A DNA stretch of 9,308 nt from CAZLCK01 sp964558235 (lineage in GTDB: Bacteria; Actinomycetota; Coriobacteriia; Coriobacteriales; CADBOM01): positions 1 through 9,308 of the forward strand of contig CAZLCK010000056.1 of NCBI GenBank assembly GCA_964558235.1, written 5' to 3'. Positions 1 to 6,924 of this stretch are shown here, one piece after another (position 1 is the first letter of the stretch; the number at the start of each line of letters is the position of its first letter). Made by a program: the position numbers and the translations under genes. The notes beneath the pieces are model-generated. The model saw only the letters and a list, made by a program, of their open reading frames with translations, searched no databases and was not told the DNA's origin.

Positions 1-1331
1 TGATTGGCTATGGTCACATTGAAGATAAACTGCGGCTCTTCACTTTCTGTAAGTATCTCTAATACCAGATCATATGTTTCTGCATCTGTTACTAAATCGC
101 GACGTGTTTCTGCATCTTCAAAGCCGGAAATATCAATAAACTGATCGAAACCTAATTGTGCATACACGATATCACGGCGGTAATTAGAGGCAGCATTTGG
201 GTGAATAGCCGTAGTTTCATACCCTAAATAGCTCATGTACGCTACTAAATTGTCTGCTTTATCAAAATTGTAGAGCATGTAAGGGCAGGAGCCCAAACCC
301 AAAAATCCAATAGAAGAACCGGTGAGAAATTCGAATTCGCTATTGCACGTGCCGCCTCCCAGACTCGACACATACGCATTTCCGGAGACCAATGCCTCAG
401 ATGCAATTTCATCAAAATAAACCAATCCTTCATAAGAGTCTTCAAGGGCTGAATAGATTGAGAGATCTGAGAAGGTCTCGTTCATGATAACTACGACCGA
501 AGGAAGCTGTGTTTCATCAGAAATCTCACTTGTCTCCTCTGTCGTACTTAAAGCACTAGAGCGCAACTCTAAAGCCGTATCGCTGGAATAATCTTCCGGA
601 ACTTCTGGAGTTAACTGCTGAGTGAGCTGTAAGAAGCATAAGAGCATCCCTTGGCTCCAATAAGACTCTAAGCTGTACCACGAATTGACGGTACAGTTAT
701 ATCGCTCTTCGATATCGGTATTAGAAAACCATACGGAAAAGCAGACCGCCACCAAAACGGCAACGGTGCAGTTACAAGCGACTGAGACACGCGTGACTTT
801 TCTACGAGGAAGGCACGCGAGCACGCATGCGAAAAAGAAACATACCGCAAGAGGTATAAGGATTCTATCGCCGATGGTATACACATATAAGCTGCTTACT
901 TCAGCAGCAGTCTGGAAGGAAAGAACATCGGAAGGAAAGAGAGGTTGACCCTTAAATTCTGTCACAAAATGATTTACAACACCAATGATAAAGCAGGCTC
1001 CAAGATAAAAACCTAATGACAACTTAGTGCGCTGCCCCGCGAAAAAAAAGAGCAAAAACAATACTGCTGTAAGAGCGAGTCCTAAACAGATGTAGTATGC
1101 TTCCATCTCTAGCAAACTATAGTTGTAAGGAATCTCAATCAGAAAAAAACCCGTTGGGATGCACAGTATAACAACAGCGTAGAACAGGACAGAATAGATA
1201 ATATTCATATAAGGAAAACGCTGTTCTAAAATATTACGAAGTCGCTTACCGCGTACTTTTAAAAACACATAAATTCCCACCAAGATGAAAAGAATTATTA
1301 CCACCTTGGCAGAGGAATTAAAGCCAATCAT
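1..1331 (-). CDS. LTA synthase family sulfatase / phosphoglycerol transferase (partial, C-terminus missing)
   Basis: The frame is open from the ATG at 1331 to the window edge (443 codons, no stop). The N-terminal 205 residues carry about six hydrophobic segments (roughly 8-24, 45-66, 76-98, 107-124, 157-176, 186-202). A linker rich in Ser, Thr and Glu (about 240-275) follows, then an extracytoplasmic sulfatase-fold domain. In that domain VVVIMNETFSDL places the metal-ligand Glu at 285, GGGTCNSEFEFLTG places the catalytic Thr nucleophile at 328, and AIHPN gives His377, all as in LtaS/OpgB-type enzymes. The family transfers glycerol-phosphate from phosphatidylglycerol to a polymer or glycolipid outside the membrane. 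The frame ends just after FIFNVTIAN, before the expected metal-binding Asp-His motifs, so the catalytic centre cannot be fully checked. The start is supported by an AGGA 6 nt upstream and an extended -10. Envelope polymer synthesis is likely, but the exact polymer is unknown. Confidence 0.88.
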   Translation of the reverse strand, partial: MIGFNSSAKVVIILFILVGIYVFLKVRGKRLRNILEQRFPYMNIIYSVLFYAVVILCIPTGFFLIEIPYNYSLLEMEAYYICLGLALTAVLFLLFFFAGQRTKLSLGFYLGACFIIGVVNHFVTEFKGQPLFPSDVLSFQTAAEVSSLYVYTIGDRILIPLAVCFFFACVLACLPRRKVTRVSVACNCTVAVLVAVCFSVWFSNTDIEERYNCTVNSWYSLESYWSQGMLLCFLQLTQQLTPEVPEDYSSDTALELRSSALSTTEETSEISDETQLPSVVVIMNETFSDLSIYSALEDSYEGLVYFDEIASEALVSGNAYVSSLGGGTCNSEFEFLTGSSIGFLGLGSCPYMLYNFDKADNLVAYMSYLGYETTAIHPNAASNYRRDIVYAQLGFDQFIDISGFEDAETRRDLVTDAETYDLVLEILTESEEPQFIFNVTIAN

Positions 1332-1351
1332 ATAAATCCTATCCAACAAGA

Positions 1352-1377
1352 CGCCCGTGTTATAGCAAGCGCCCGTG
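1352..1377. repeat. Direct repeat CGCCCGTG x2 bracketing the -10 element
   Basis: CGCCCGTG occurs at 1352-1359 and 1370-1377, an 18-bp period, with the -10 TATAAC (minus strand) between the copies. The copies are GC-rich in an otherwise AT-rich spacer. The arrangement could bind a regulator that recognises direct repeats, but chance is possible for an 8-mer. Confidence 0.4.
1359..1367 (-). promoter_or_regulatory. Extended -10 promoter element for the sulfatase gene
   Basis: Read on the minus strand this is TGCTATAAC, matching the extended -10 pattern TGnTATAAT at all but the last base. It lies 27 nt upstream of the sulfatase ATG, which leaves a short leader containing the AGGA ribosome site. 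No good -35 is visible at 17 bp (the hexamer there is AGACTT), as is common for extended -10 promoters. It suggests the sulfatase gene is transcribed on its own and not only by read-through from the reductase gene. Confidence 0.4.
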
Positions 1378-1514
1378 GTTTAAGTCTGCGTACGTATCAG
1401 CTCCGACATTATCTATCATTTTTGTTTGCTTGATTTCTGAAATACGAATACGGTAGCATTTTTTTCATCTGTGAAGCCAAAAACCAATACAAACCATTGA
1501 AAAACTAAAAACTG

Positions 1515-2642
1515 TTAGTCGAATTCTTTGCATACTTCTTTGAGCAGATCTCGGATGGAAAGCTTTTGAGGACATGCCTTCTCACAAAGCCCGCACTCTG
1601 TACAATCCGATGCTCGTCCATGCCCGCTTCCAATAAGAGAGTTATCGTAATACCACCCAGGATTCCATCCGCCAAACACACGCTTGGTATTAAGAACTCC
1701 CAACATCTCAGGAATCATAATCTGCTGAGGGCATCCTGGCGTACAGTAATGACATGAAGTGCATTCGATCATGCCCAACTCATTAAAGATGTCATGAACC
1801 TTCTCAAGAGTTGCCATCTGTTCGGCTGTTAAGGGGACAGGATCGATCATCGAACGAATATTGTCCTGCAGTTGGTTAAGATCACTCATACCAGATAGGA
1901 TCACCCTGTTGTTCGAAAAGCTAGCGGCAAAACGTAGAGCTAGTCCAGCATTAGAAAGATCTTCAGGATTAGGAATTTTATCTATAATCGCTTGTGCCTC
2001 AGCAGGCAATTCGACCAAGTTGCCGCCCTTTACAGGACCCATAACGATGGCAGGAATTCCGCGTCTTTCGCATACCTCGTAGCAACCGAGTGACTTTACC
2101 GCACCATTGTGCATATCAGCATAGTTGAATTGAATCTGCACGGCCTCAATCTCGGGGTGATCGTCCAGAATGCGCTCTAAAACTTCAGGAGAGTCGTGAA
2201 AAGAGATACCCACATGACAGGTCTTGCCTGCAGCCTTGAAAGCTGCTGCATGCTCGTAAGCATGATGGCGTTGGTATTTCTCATAGGTGGCGACGTTTTG
2301 GGCATGCATGAGCAGCATATCCATATGGTCGACTCCTAGAGATATAAGCTCAGAATCAAGGACAGAATCGATCTCATCCTCGTTATCCCATGTCATAGTA
2401 GAAAGCTTGTCTGTCACAAAAAAGCTCTCACGTGGATGTCTCTTAACGAGACACTCACGAAGAGTCGTCTCGCTCATGCCATCAAGATAAGGACGCGCAG
2501 TATCAAAATAGTTAAAACCTGCTTCAAGAAAGAGATCAATCATGCGAGATGTCTCGTACAGGTCGATAGAACCTTCCTTCTTAGGGAATCTCATACAGCC
2601 AAAGCCAAGTCTGCCCTTTACTTTTGATGTCCACGTATCCAT
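1515..2642 (-). CDS. Aldo/keto reductase with C-terminal 2x[4Fe-4S] ferredoxin-like domain
   Basis: A 375-residue NAD(P)H-dependent oxidoreductase of the iron-sulfur aldo/keto reductase type, predicted cytoplasmic. The TIM-barrel opens with GFGCMRFP, and the AKR tetrad is present: Asp47 and Tyr52 in FDTARPYLDG, Lys79 in VTDKLS and His113 in LLMHAQN. The C-terminus adds two Cys-x2-Cys-x2-Cys-x3-Cys-Pro motifs (cysteines 294/297/300/304 and 347/350/353/357), each able to hold a [4Fe-4S] cluster. The substrate is unknown; members of this class are usually annotated only as predicted oxidoreductases. I chose the ATG at 2642 because AGAAGAGG sits 8 nt upstream. A GTG at 2669 would add nine acidic residues, but has a purine run directly against it. 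The gap to the upstream glycosyltransferase gene is 155 bp, and the neighbours do not reveal its pathway. Confidence 0.9.
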   Translation of the reverse strand: MDTWTSKVKGRLGFGCMRFPKKEGSIDLYETSRMIDLFLEAGFNYFDTARPYLDGMSETTLRECLVKRHPRESFFVTDKLSTMTWDNEDEIDSVLDSELISLGVDHMDMLLMHAQNVATYEKYQRHHAYEHAAAFKAAGKTCHVGISFHDSPEVLERILDDHPEIEAVQIQFNYADMHNGAVKSLGCYEVCERRGIPAIVMGPVKGGNLVELPAEAQAIIDKIPNPEDLSNAGLALRFAASFSNNRVILSGMSDLNQLQDNIRSMIDPVPLTAEQMATLEKVHDIFNELGMIECTSCHYCTPGCPQQIMIPEMLGVLNTKRVFGGWNPGWYYDNSLIGSGHGRASDCTECGLCEKACPQKLSIRDLLKEVCKEFD

Positions 2643-2650
2643 ATCCACAA

Positions 2651-2658
2651 CCTCTTCT
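2651..2658 (-). promoter_or_regulatory. Ribosome binding site deciding the reductase start
   Basis: On the minus strand AGAAGAGG lies 8 nt before the ATG at 2642, a normal Shine-Dalgarno distance. The longer frame beginning with GTG at 2669 would place this sequence inside the coding region, so the shorter start is preferred. Confidence 0.55.
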
Positions 2659-2797
2659 TCTAACTCCACCTCTTACACCATAGTAATTCACCTTCTGGAA
2701 TGTCGGCAAAGGCTGAAACAAAGAAGTGGTTAGAAAAGAAGACAGCTTATTTCACTAGCGAACGAACGCTGCGTTTAATAGCCGAAGTTATATTCGT

Positions 2798-3769
2798 TTA
2801 CTCTTCAATGCTCATGTTATTGGCTTGTTTTTGGCCATCTGCTCGCCATACTTCAATTGCATGCAATTCCCATTCGCGGCGATTTCCTTTAACCACTGTA
2901 TCGAGAATCAAACCGCAGACCAGCATGAGCGCTGCTAAACCAGCAAATGCAACGGCAAGAATAGCTGTTGGGAAACGTGGAACTAATCCAGTGTAAAGAT
3001 ATTCCGCAATCACAGGGATACCAAGTGCAAGAGCAATACTTAAGGCAATAAGTGCAAGAATAGAGAAAAAACCCAATGGTTTGTATTCTTTAAAAAGCGA
3101 GAAAATCATGCTTAACACTTTTGTACCATCAGACACTGTGTTGAGTTTAGACACGGAGCCTTCTGGGCGATCACGATAAACAATAGGCACTTGCACAATT
3201 CTATATCCCTTGTCTACCGCATGAATCGAAAGCTCGGTTTCAAGCTCAAAACCTGGAGAAAGTATAGGGCATGTTTGAGCAAATTGTCGACTAAAAGCCC
3301 TGTAGCCTGTCATAACATCAGAAAACTCAAAACCATAAAGAATCTTAATTAGCCTGCGAACCAAATTGTTCCCAAACCCATGAAATGCACGGGTATTTTC
3401 CTCACCATATGTTCCGTTTGAGAGACGATCTCCCACAACATGATCAGCGGTACCGTTCAAAATAGGAGCGAGTAGATCTCTAGCAGCATCAGCAGGGTAT
3501 GTATCATCACCGTCTACTAGAATGTAAGCATCTGCATCAATATCACGTAACATCTGACGAACAACATTGCCCTTGCCCTGTCTTGGTTCCAAGCGAACTA
3601 CGGCGCCATGCTCACGAGCTATAGCAGCAGTGTTATCCGTAGAATTGTTGTCATATACATATACTGTGGCCTCTGGAATCTCTTTATGAAAATCATCGAC
3701 GACCTTGCCAACAGTAATTGCTTCGTTGTAGCACGGTATGAGAACTGCAATTTTTGGGCGATCTGCCAT
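2798..3769 (-). CDS. GT2 family glycosyltransferase with two C-terminal membrane helices (polyprenyl-phosphate type)
   Basis: A 323-residue dolichol-phosphate-mannose-synthase-like glycosyltransferase, acting at the cytoplasmic face of the membrane. The GT-A domain fills residues 5-225. It has the entry motif AVLIPCYNEA, YDNNSTDNT (about 39-47), the nucleotide/metal-binding VDGDD (85-89), DVMTGYRAFS (151-160), and PGFELETEL plus YRDRPEGSVSKL in the acceptor region. Two hydrophobic helices follow (about 232-255 and 266-290), then a charged tail. Proteins of this shape usually move a sugar from a nucleotide donor to a lipid phosphate for cell-wall or glycoprotein decoration; the sugar and acceptor cannot be told from sequence. 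The ATG at 3769 has only a weak AAGG about 13 nt upstream, but the protein aligns with the family from its first residues. It heads the leftward block and diverges from niaP. An envelope role fits the sulfatase two genes downstream. Confidence 0.9.
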   Translation of the reverse strand: MADRPKIAVLIPCYNEAITVGKVVDDFHKEIPEATVYVYDNNSTDNTAAIAREHGAVVRLEPRQGKGNVVRQMLRDIDADAYILVDGDDTYPADAARDLLAPILNGTADHVVGDRLSNGTYGEENTRAFHGFGNNLVRRLIKILYGFEFSDVMTGYRAFSRQFAQTCPILSPGFELETELSIHAVDKGYRIVQVPIVYRDRPEGSVSKLNTVSDGTKVLSMIFSLFKEYKPLGFFSILALIALSIALALGIPVIAEYLYTGLVPRFPTAILAVAFAGLAALMLVCGLILDTVVKGNRREWELHAIEVWRADGQKQANNMSIEE

Positions 3770-3803
3770 TGTAAGTTATCAGCCTTTTCCATGTTGGGTA
3801 CTT

Positions 3804-3828
3804 CGCAATGCAAATGCATTGCATTGCG
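3804..3828. repeat. 25-bp inverted repeat in the leader of the glycosyltransferase gene
   Basis: Arms CGCAATGCA (3804-3812) and TGCATTGCG (3820-3828) are perfect complements around a 7-nt spacer. A second, exclusive pairing is also possible: GCAATGCA at 3805-3812 with TGCATTGC at 3815-3822, because the right half is a tandem ATTGC repeat. It lies 35-59 bp upstream of the glycosyltransferase ATG. No T-run follows on either strand, so it reads as an operator or leader hairpin and not as a terminator. Confidence 0.6.
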
Positions 3829-3860
3829 ACAAGTGTAACAGAACTTAAGAGATACAACAT

Positions 3861-3877
3861 CGTATGGGATGCATACG
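3861..3877. repeat. 17-bp inverted repeat in the divergent intergenic region
   Basis: CGTATG (3861-3866) and CATACG (3872-3877) pair perfectly around GGATG. It stands between the glycosyltransferase leader repeat and the niaP operator, without a T-run. It may be a binding site for a regulator of either divergent gene. Six-base arms are short, so chance is not excluded. Confidence 0.4.
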
Positions 3878-3918
3878 GCTAGGTCTTCATAAAAGCATTA
3901 TTTAACAATTAAATATCA

Positions 3919-3942
3919 ATTCATCTGTCTTGACATATGAAT
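3919..3942. promoter_or_regulatory. Probable NiaR operator: 24-bp palindrome upstream of niaP
   Basis: The half-sites ATTCATcTGTC and GACAtATGAAT flank a central TT. Ten of twelve base pairs around the centre are complementary; only one flanking pair and the central TT fail. The right half contains the -35 hexamer TTGACA (3930-3935), so a bound dimer would block RNA polymerase. Its place before a niaP-niaR operon makes NiaR the obvious ligand. I infer this from location and symmetry and did not compare it with a motif model. Confidence 0.65.
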
Positions 3943-3957
3943 ATACAATGATATGGT
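3930..3957 (+). promoter_or_regulatory. Candidate niaP-niaR promoter
   Basis: A perfect -35 TTGACA (3930-3935) is followed after 16 bp by TATGGT (3952-3957), a four-of-six match to TATAAT. A better -10-like TACAAT at 3944-3949 lacks a -35 at the right distance. Transcription would begin near 3964, leaving a leader of about 65 nt before the niaP ATG. Confidence 0.45.
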
Positions 3958-4029
3958 TGTTTGGTCTTACAGTTGTTAAATCCTTTTGAAAATAAAAAGA
4001 ATAAACATAGATTGGACAATCGAAACATA

Positions 4030-5388
4030 ATGAATATTTCACAAAGACTTGAACGACTTCCGATGACATCTGCTATGCGCAAGATTTTGTTGATAGTCGG
4101 TATAGGCTGGCTCTTTGATGCTATGGATCAGGGCATGGTTTCGGGAGTTTTAGCGGCAGTAGGAAGCGATTGGGCTTTATCCCCTCTTGATCAGAGTATG
4201 CTAGCAAGTGCAGGTACCTTTGGCATGATTATTGGTGCAGCGTTTTCGGGTATAGCATCGGACAAATGGGGACGCCGTCTAGTTATTATGGTTACGCTTC
4301 TCATGTTTAGTTTGGGAAGTTTTCTATGCGGTGTTTCCGTTGATTTTCCTATGCTGGTAATTTGCCGTTTTGTTACTGGCCTTGGTCTTGGCGGAGAATT
4401 GCCGGCGGCTTCAACACTGGTAAGCGAATTTTCGCCTATTAAATATCGTGGCAGAAACGTAATTTTATTAGAAAGTTTTTGGGCTTGGGGTTGGATTATT
4501 TCAGCTTTAGTTGCCTACTTACTTATTCCAACGTATGGTTGGCGCATAGCCTTTTTGGTAGGTGCCTTCCCAGCGCTTTTTGCTGCAGTACTTCGTTTTA
4601 TGGTTCCAGAATCTCCAAGATATCTTGATTTAGTTGGTAAACATCAACAAGCAGATGAGATTGTTAGCAAGATGGAAGCATCAGTAGGCATTGTTGTTCC
4701 TGATGACCAGAAAACACACCTTAGTGCTATCAAAACTTCTGCATGGAAATCTTTTACCCAGTTATGGTCGAAAAGAAATCTGCGCGCTACTTTGGTTTTG
4801 TGGGTTATTTGGTTTGGAATAAATTTTGGATACTACGGTTTTGTTTTATGGACCCCAAGCTTATTAGTGGCTCAGGGATTTTCTTTGGTGAGTAGCTTTG
4901 GCTTTACTGTAGTCATGTGTGTGGCGCAACTTCCCGGCTATTTTAGTGCAGCTTGGCTCATCGAGCGAATTGGAAGGAAGAAAGTTCTTATTACATATTT
5001 TGCAGGCACAGCATTTGCTGCATGGTTGTTTGGCCATGCAGGATCGGAAACAGAAATACTGATAACAGGTTGCTTGCTGTATTTCTTTGCACTAGGTGCT
5101 TGGGGATGCGTGTATTCCTACACACCAGAGGTATATCCGACTGATGTACGCGGATCGGGTACGGGTTGGGCGGCTTGCTTTGGTCGCATAGGCGCATTCG
5201 TTGCTCCTTTTATCGTGCCTTTAGTCTATTCTTCATTTGGGGAAAGCCTTGGTTTTACAGTGGTTTTCATTATGTTAGCCTCAGCGTTTGCGATAGTAGC
5301 AATAGTAATTGCAGTTTTTGGGATAGAAACAAAGGGAACGCCTCTATACGATATAAGCGAGACAGACACTGATAAAACAAAGAATTAG
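4030..5388 (+). CDS. niaP: NiaP-type niacin/nicotinamide transporter (MFS)
   Basis: A 452-residue, 12-helix major facilitator carrier of the NiaP (YceI-like) group, taking up nicotinate or nicotinamide across the cytoplasmic membrane for NAD salvage. Family marks are IGWLFDAMDQG (about 25-35), the MFS motif DKWGRR (78-83), LGLGGELPAASTLVSEF (118-134), LLESFWAWGW (146-155), AQLPGYFSAAWLIERIGRKK in the second half, and LGAWGCVYSYTPEVYPTDVRG near helix 10. The frame extends upstream to a TTG at 3961, but that codon lies at the predicted transcription start. MNISQRLERLP at the 4030 ATG looks like the natural N-terminus; no strong ribosome site precedes it. niaR follows after 7 nt, and this partner gives independent support for the substrate. 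Close relatives in the sugar-porter superfamily carry other aromatic acids, so specificity is inferred from resemblance and context. Confidence 0.88.
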   Translation: MNISQRLERLPMTSAMRKILLIVGIGWLFDAMDQGMVSGVLAAVGSDWALSPLDQSMLASAGTFGMIIGAAFSGIASDKWGRRLVIMVTLLMFSLGSFLCGVSVDFPMLVICRFVTGLGLGGELPAASTLVSEFSPIKYRGRNVILLESFWAWGWIISALVAYLLIPTYGWRIAFLVGAFPALFAAVLRFMVPESPRYLDLVGKHQQADEIVSKMEASVGIVVPDDQKTHLSAIKTSAWKSFTQLWSKRNLRATLVLWVIWFGINFGYYGFVLWTPSLLVAQGFSLVSSFGFTVVMCVAQLPGYFSAAWLIERIGRKKVLITYFAGTAFAAWLFGHAGSETEILITGCLLYFFALGAWGCVYSYTPEVYPTDVRGSGTGWAACFGRIGAFVAPFIVPLVYSSFGESLGFTVVFIMLASAFAIVAIVIAVFGIETKGTPLYDISETDTDKTKN

Positions 5389-5395
5389 ACAGAAA

Positions 5396-5944
5396 ATGGA
5401 TGTTTTTATGACAAACTCTTCGCGTCGCACAGAAATAATCAAAGCACTTCAGGAAAGCAAATCTGCATTATCTGGAACTGCTTTGGGTGAAAAGTTGGGG
5501 GTTAGCAGACAGGTTATCGTCCAGGATATTGCATTACTTCGCACTTCAGGTTATGAGATCATCTCTACCAACCGTGGATATCTTCTGAATAGCTCAAATG
5601 CTAATCCTTGTAGATTGATAAAGGTACGACATGATTTTGAGCGTACTGAAGAAGAGCTCAACCTGATTGTTGATTTGGGAGGCTGCGTTGAGGATGTCTT
5701 GGTAAATCACAGAACGTACGCAAAGTTAGAGGCGCCGCTAAAGATCAAAAATCGTAGAGATGTTAGTAAGTTTATGAAGAACCTCGAAAATGGTGTTTCG
5801 AGCCCCCTTTCAGCTGTTACCAATGGCTATCACTTCCATCATATTAGTGCTGAATCACAAGAAGTGTTGGATGAGATTGTAGAAGCCCTTGATCAAAAAG
5901 GTTTTCTCGCTGAGTTGACTTCTTACGAAAAAGAAGAAGCTTAG
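5396..5944 (+). CDS. niaR: NiaR-type niacin-responsive transcriptional repressor (HTH_11 + 3H domain)
   Basis: A 182-residue regulator of NAD biosynthesis and niacin uptake genes. Residues 10-65 form a winged helix (LSGTALGEKLGVSRQVIVQDIALL carries the recognition helix, SRQVIVQDI). Residues 75-170 form the 3H ligand/metal domain: KVRHDFERTEEEL gives His79 and Glu87, and NGYHFHHI gives His146 and His148. These match the metal-binding histidine/glutamate set known from the NiaR/TM1602 family. Length is normal for the family. Co-transcription with niaP and the palindrome over the -35 suggest repression when niacin is plentiful, including of its own gene. The start is ambiguous: ATG 5396 has little ribosome site, while an in-frame ATG at 5408 (MTNSSRR) has TGGATG 5-7 nt upstream and would give 178 residues. 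Confidence 0.9.
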   Translation: MDVFMTNSSRRTEIIKALQESKSALSGTALGEKLGVSRQVIVQDIALLRTSGYEIISTNRGYLLNSSNANPCRLIKVRHDFERTEEELNLIVDLGGCVEDVLVNHRTYAKLEAPLKIKNRRDVSKFMKNLENGVSSPLSAVTNGYHFHHISAESQEVLDEIVEALDQKGFLAELTSYEKEEA

Positions 5945-6006
5945 AAAAATTGCGACTCTTCCTACCCACCAACACAAACCTCCTGTTAGCAACAAAACGC
6001 ATGCTT

Positions 6007-6049
6007 ATCCAACGGTGACCATTGGCAACTTACCACTGGATAGCTTTTT
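6007..6049 (+). terminator. Weak candidate rho-independent terminator after niaR
   Basis: ATCCA (6007-6011) pairs with TGGAT (6037-6041) and GGT (6014-6016) with ACC (6032-6034), separated by an AC/AC mismatch. A run of five T follows at 6045-6049. The stem is imperfect and only moderately GC-rich. An overlapping small dyad (CCAA at 6009-6012 with TTGG at 6022-6025, GGT with ACC inside) offers a competing fold. Confidence 0.3.
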
Positions 6050-6191
6050 ACTTGACAAAAAAAAAAACAATTGGTGCATGCTCGGTAACAAGGAAGCTTC
6101 CTCACACGATAAATATTCGGTGCTTGTGCAGCAAGTATTCTTGGCCTTCTTTTGCCTGTATCTTTTGCAGTGCCGCACCGATAAACAAAAT

Positions 6192-6197
6192 AAGGAG
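6192..6197 (+). promoter_or_regulatory. Ribosome binding site deciding the protease start
   Basis: AAGGAG lies 9 nt upstream of the ATG at 6207. The frame is open further back to a GTG at 6015, but neither that codon nor the in-frame ATG at 6078 has a ribosome site. The 6207 start is therefore preferred. Confidence 0.7.
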
Positions 6198-6206
6198 TGG
6201 TGCTAT

Positions 6207-6908
6207 ATGTGCCGAAAGTGGCAACGCTTGTCCACAATCGAAGGTTTCAAACATTACCAGCAGCCAGAGGGAAGCAATGAGTGCTTCATTGCCTGTGCTG
6301 CAATGATCATTTCCTGTTTCAGTGACGAAGAAATAACACCCGAGGACCTCAAGGATCAGTTTGAGATCGGCGATGTTACCGAACCCGGCTCTGCCCCAGA
6401 ATTGATTAGAGCTTACTACAAAAAAGTATGTCACCAAACACTGTTCCCCACAGAGGATTGTGCAGATGAGCTCGAATCCATCTCAGACGATTTGCGGAAC
6501 TCTGTCAGGGATATTCTTGTTATTGATGAGCGCCCCATTCCAAGTTTAGACGAACTTATTAATACCATCGTCTCCTGCAACAAGTGTGGCAACGGGCTCC
6601 TCTTCACGCCGTTTCTTTGCTGTGTGGGAAACATATGTCCGGATGATGGGCCAATTCAAGATTATGAGGGTGGCCACTGGGTCATCATCGCAGGTGCTGG
6701 TATAGATACCGATGGCAACGGCTGGATACAGGTGTACGACCCTGAGCTGAGTAAATTCGAATGGGTTCCCTACAACGATCAGCAATACCTCCGCGAAGAC
6801 ATTGACTACGAACTGTTTTGGGAAAGCTCAACGTATTGCGATCTAGGAATAGATCTTACTGTTTGGCCATACAATCTCGAAATGAGCCTGAATCTCGAAA
6901 TGCAATAG
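6207..6908 (+). CDS. Papain/C39-like cysteine protease, cysteine-rich
   Basis: A 233-residue predicted cysteine peptidase. The papain-like plan is visible: Gln18/Gln19 as oxyanion glutamine, then Cys26 in NECFIACAAMIISCF as nucleophile (Cys30 as second choice). His157 lies in EGGHWVIIAGAGI, and Asp178 in IQVYDPE takes the Asn/Asp position. GGHWVII...VYDP is the usual His-to-acid spacing of Peptidase_C39_2-like proteins. Unusual are 12 cysteines in 233 residues, including CNKCG (124-127) and CC...C (138, 139, 144) between the nucleophile and the His, perhaps a metal-binding insertion. There is no signal peptide from the chosen start, so it is probably cytoplasmic. The last twelve codons are a small tandem duplication. 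The next gene starts 16 nt downstream, which suggests the two act together, for example protease and substrate. It could instead be a catalytically altered peptidase-fold protein; the substrate is unknown. Confidence 0.75.
   Translation: MCRKWQRLSTIEGFKHYQQPEGSNECFIACAAMIISCFSDEEITPEDLKDQFEIGDVTEPGSAPELIRAYYKKVCHQTLFPTEDCADELESISDDLRNSVRDILVIDERPIPSLDELINTIVSCNKCGNGLLFTPFLCCVGNICPDDGPIQDYEGGHWVIIAGAGIDTDGNGWIQVYDPELSKFEWVPYNDQQYLREDIDYELFWESSTYCDLGIDLTVWPYNLEMSLNLEMQ
6873..6902 (+). repeat. In-frame tandem repeat at the protease 3' end
   Basis: AATCTCGAAATG occurs at 6873-6884 and again at 6891-6902, an exact 18-bp (six-codon) period, giving NLEMSL then NLEMQ and the stop. It looks like a recent short duplication that extended the C-terminus. 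Confidence 0.7.
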
Positions 6909-6924
6909 AATTAGGAGTATTGCA

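Noticed and set aside
668..948. Short open frames on both strands inside the first 1.3 kb.
   Set aside because: They overlap the continuous minus-strand sulfatase frame, which is open for 443 codons with family motifs; the short frames show no ribosome sites or family features.
1440..1512. Possible terminator after the reductase, suggested by A/T runs around 1456-1512.
   Set aside because: Stems found there are only four base pairs and no stable hairpin is followed by a T-run in the minus direction.
2643..2669. GTG start at 2669 for the aldo/keto reductase.
   Set aside because: The purine run touches the GTG with no spacing, whereas AGAAGAGG is well placed for the ATG at 2642.
2750..2780. 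Small dyad AACGC-A-GCGTT after the glycosyltransferase gene as a terminator.
   Set aside because: A one-base loop is not a physical hairpin, the alternative AGCG/CGCT stem is only four pairs, and no T-run follows.
3961..4029. Extension of niaP to a TTG start at 3961.
   Set aside because: It sits at or before the expected transcription start, encodes a basic, low-complexity leader (ENKKNKHRLDN), and the 4030 ATG gives the family-like N-terminus.
6015..6206. N-terminal extension of the protease frame to a GTG at 6015, which includes a hydrophobic run (SVLVQQVFLAFFCLYLLQC) that could pass for a signal anchor.
   Set aside because: AAGGAG stands 9 nt before the ATG at 6207, and no ribosome site precedes GTG 6015 or ATG 6078. 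The stretch also contains the A11 tract, terminator-like sequence and promoter-like sequence. If transcripts and homologues showed the longer form, the protease would be secreted or membrane-bound.
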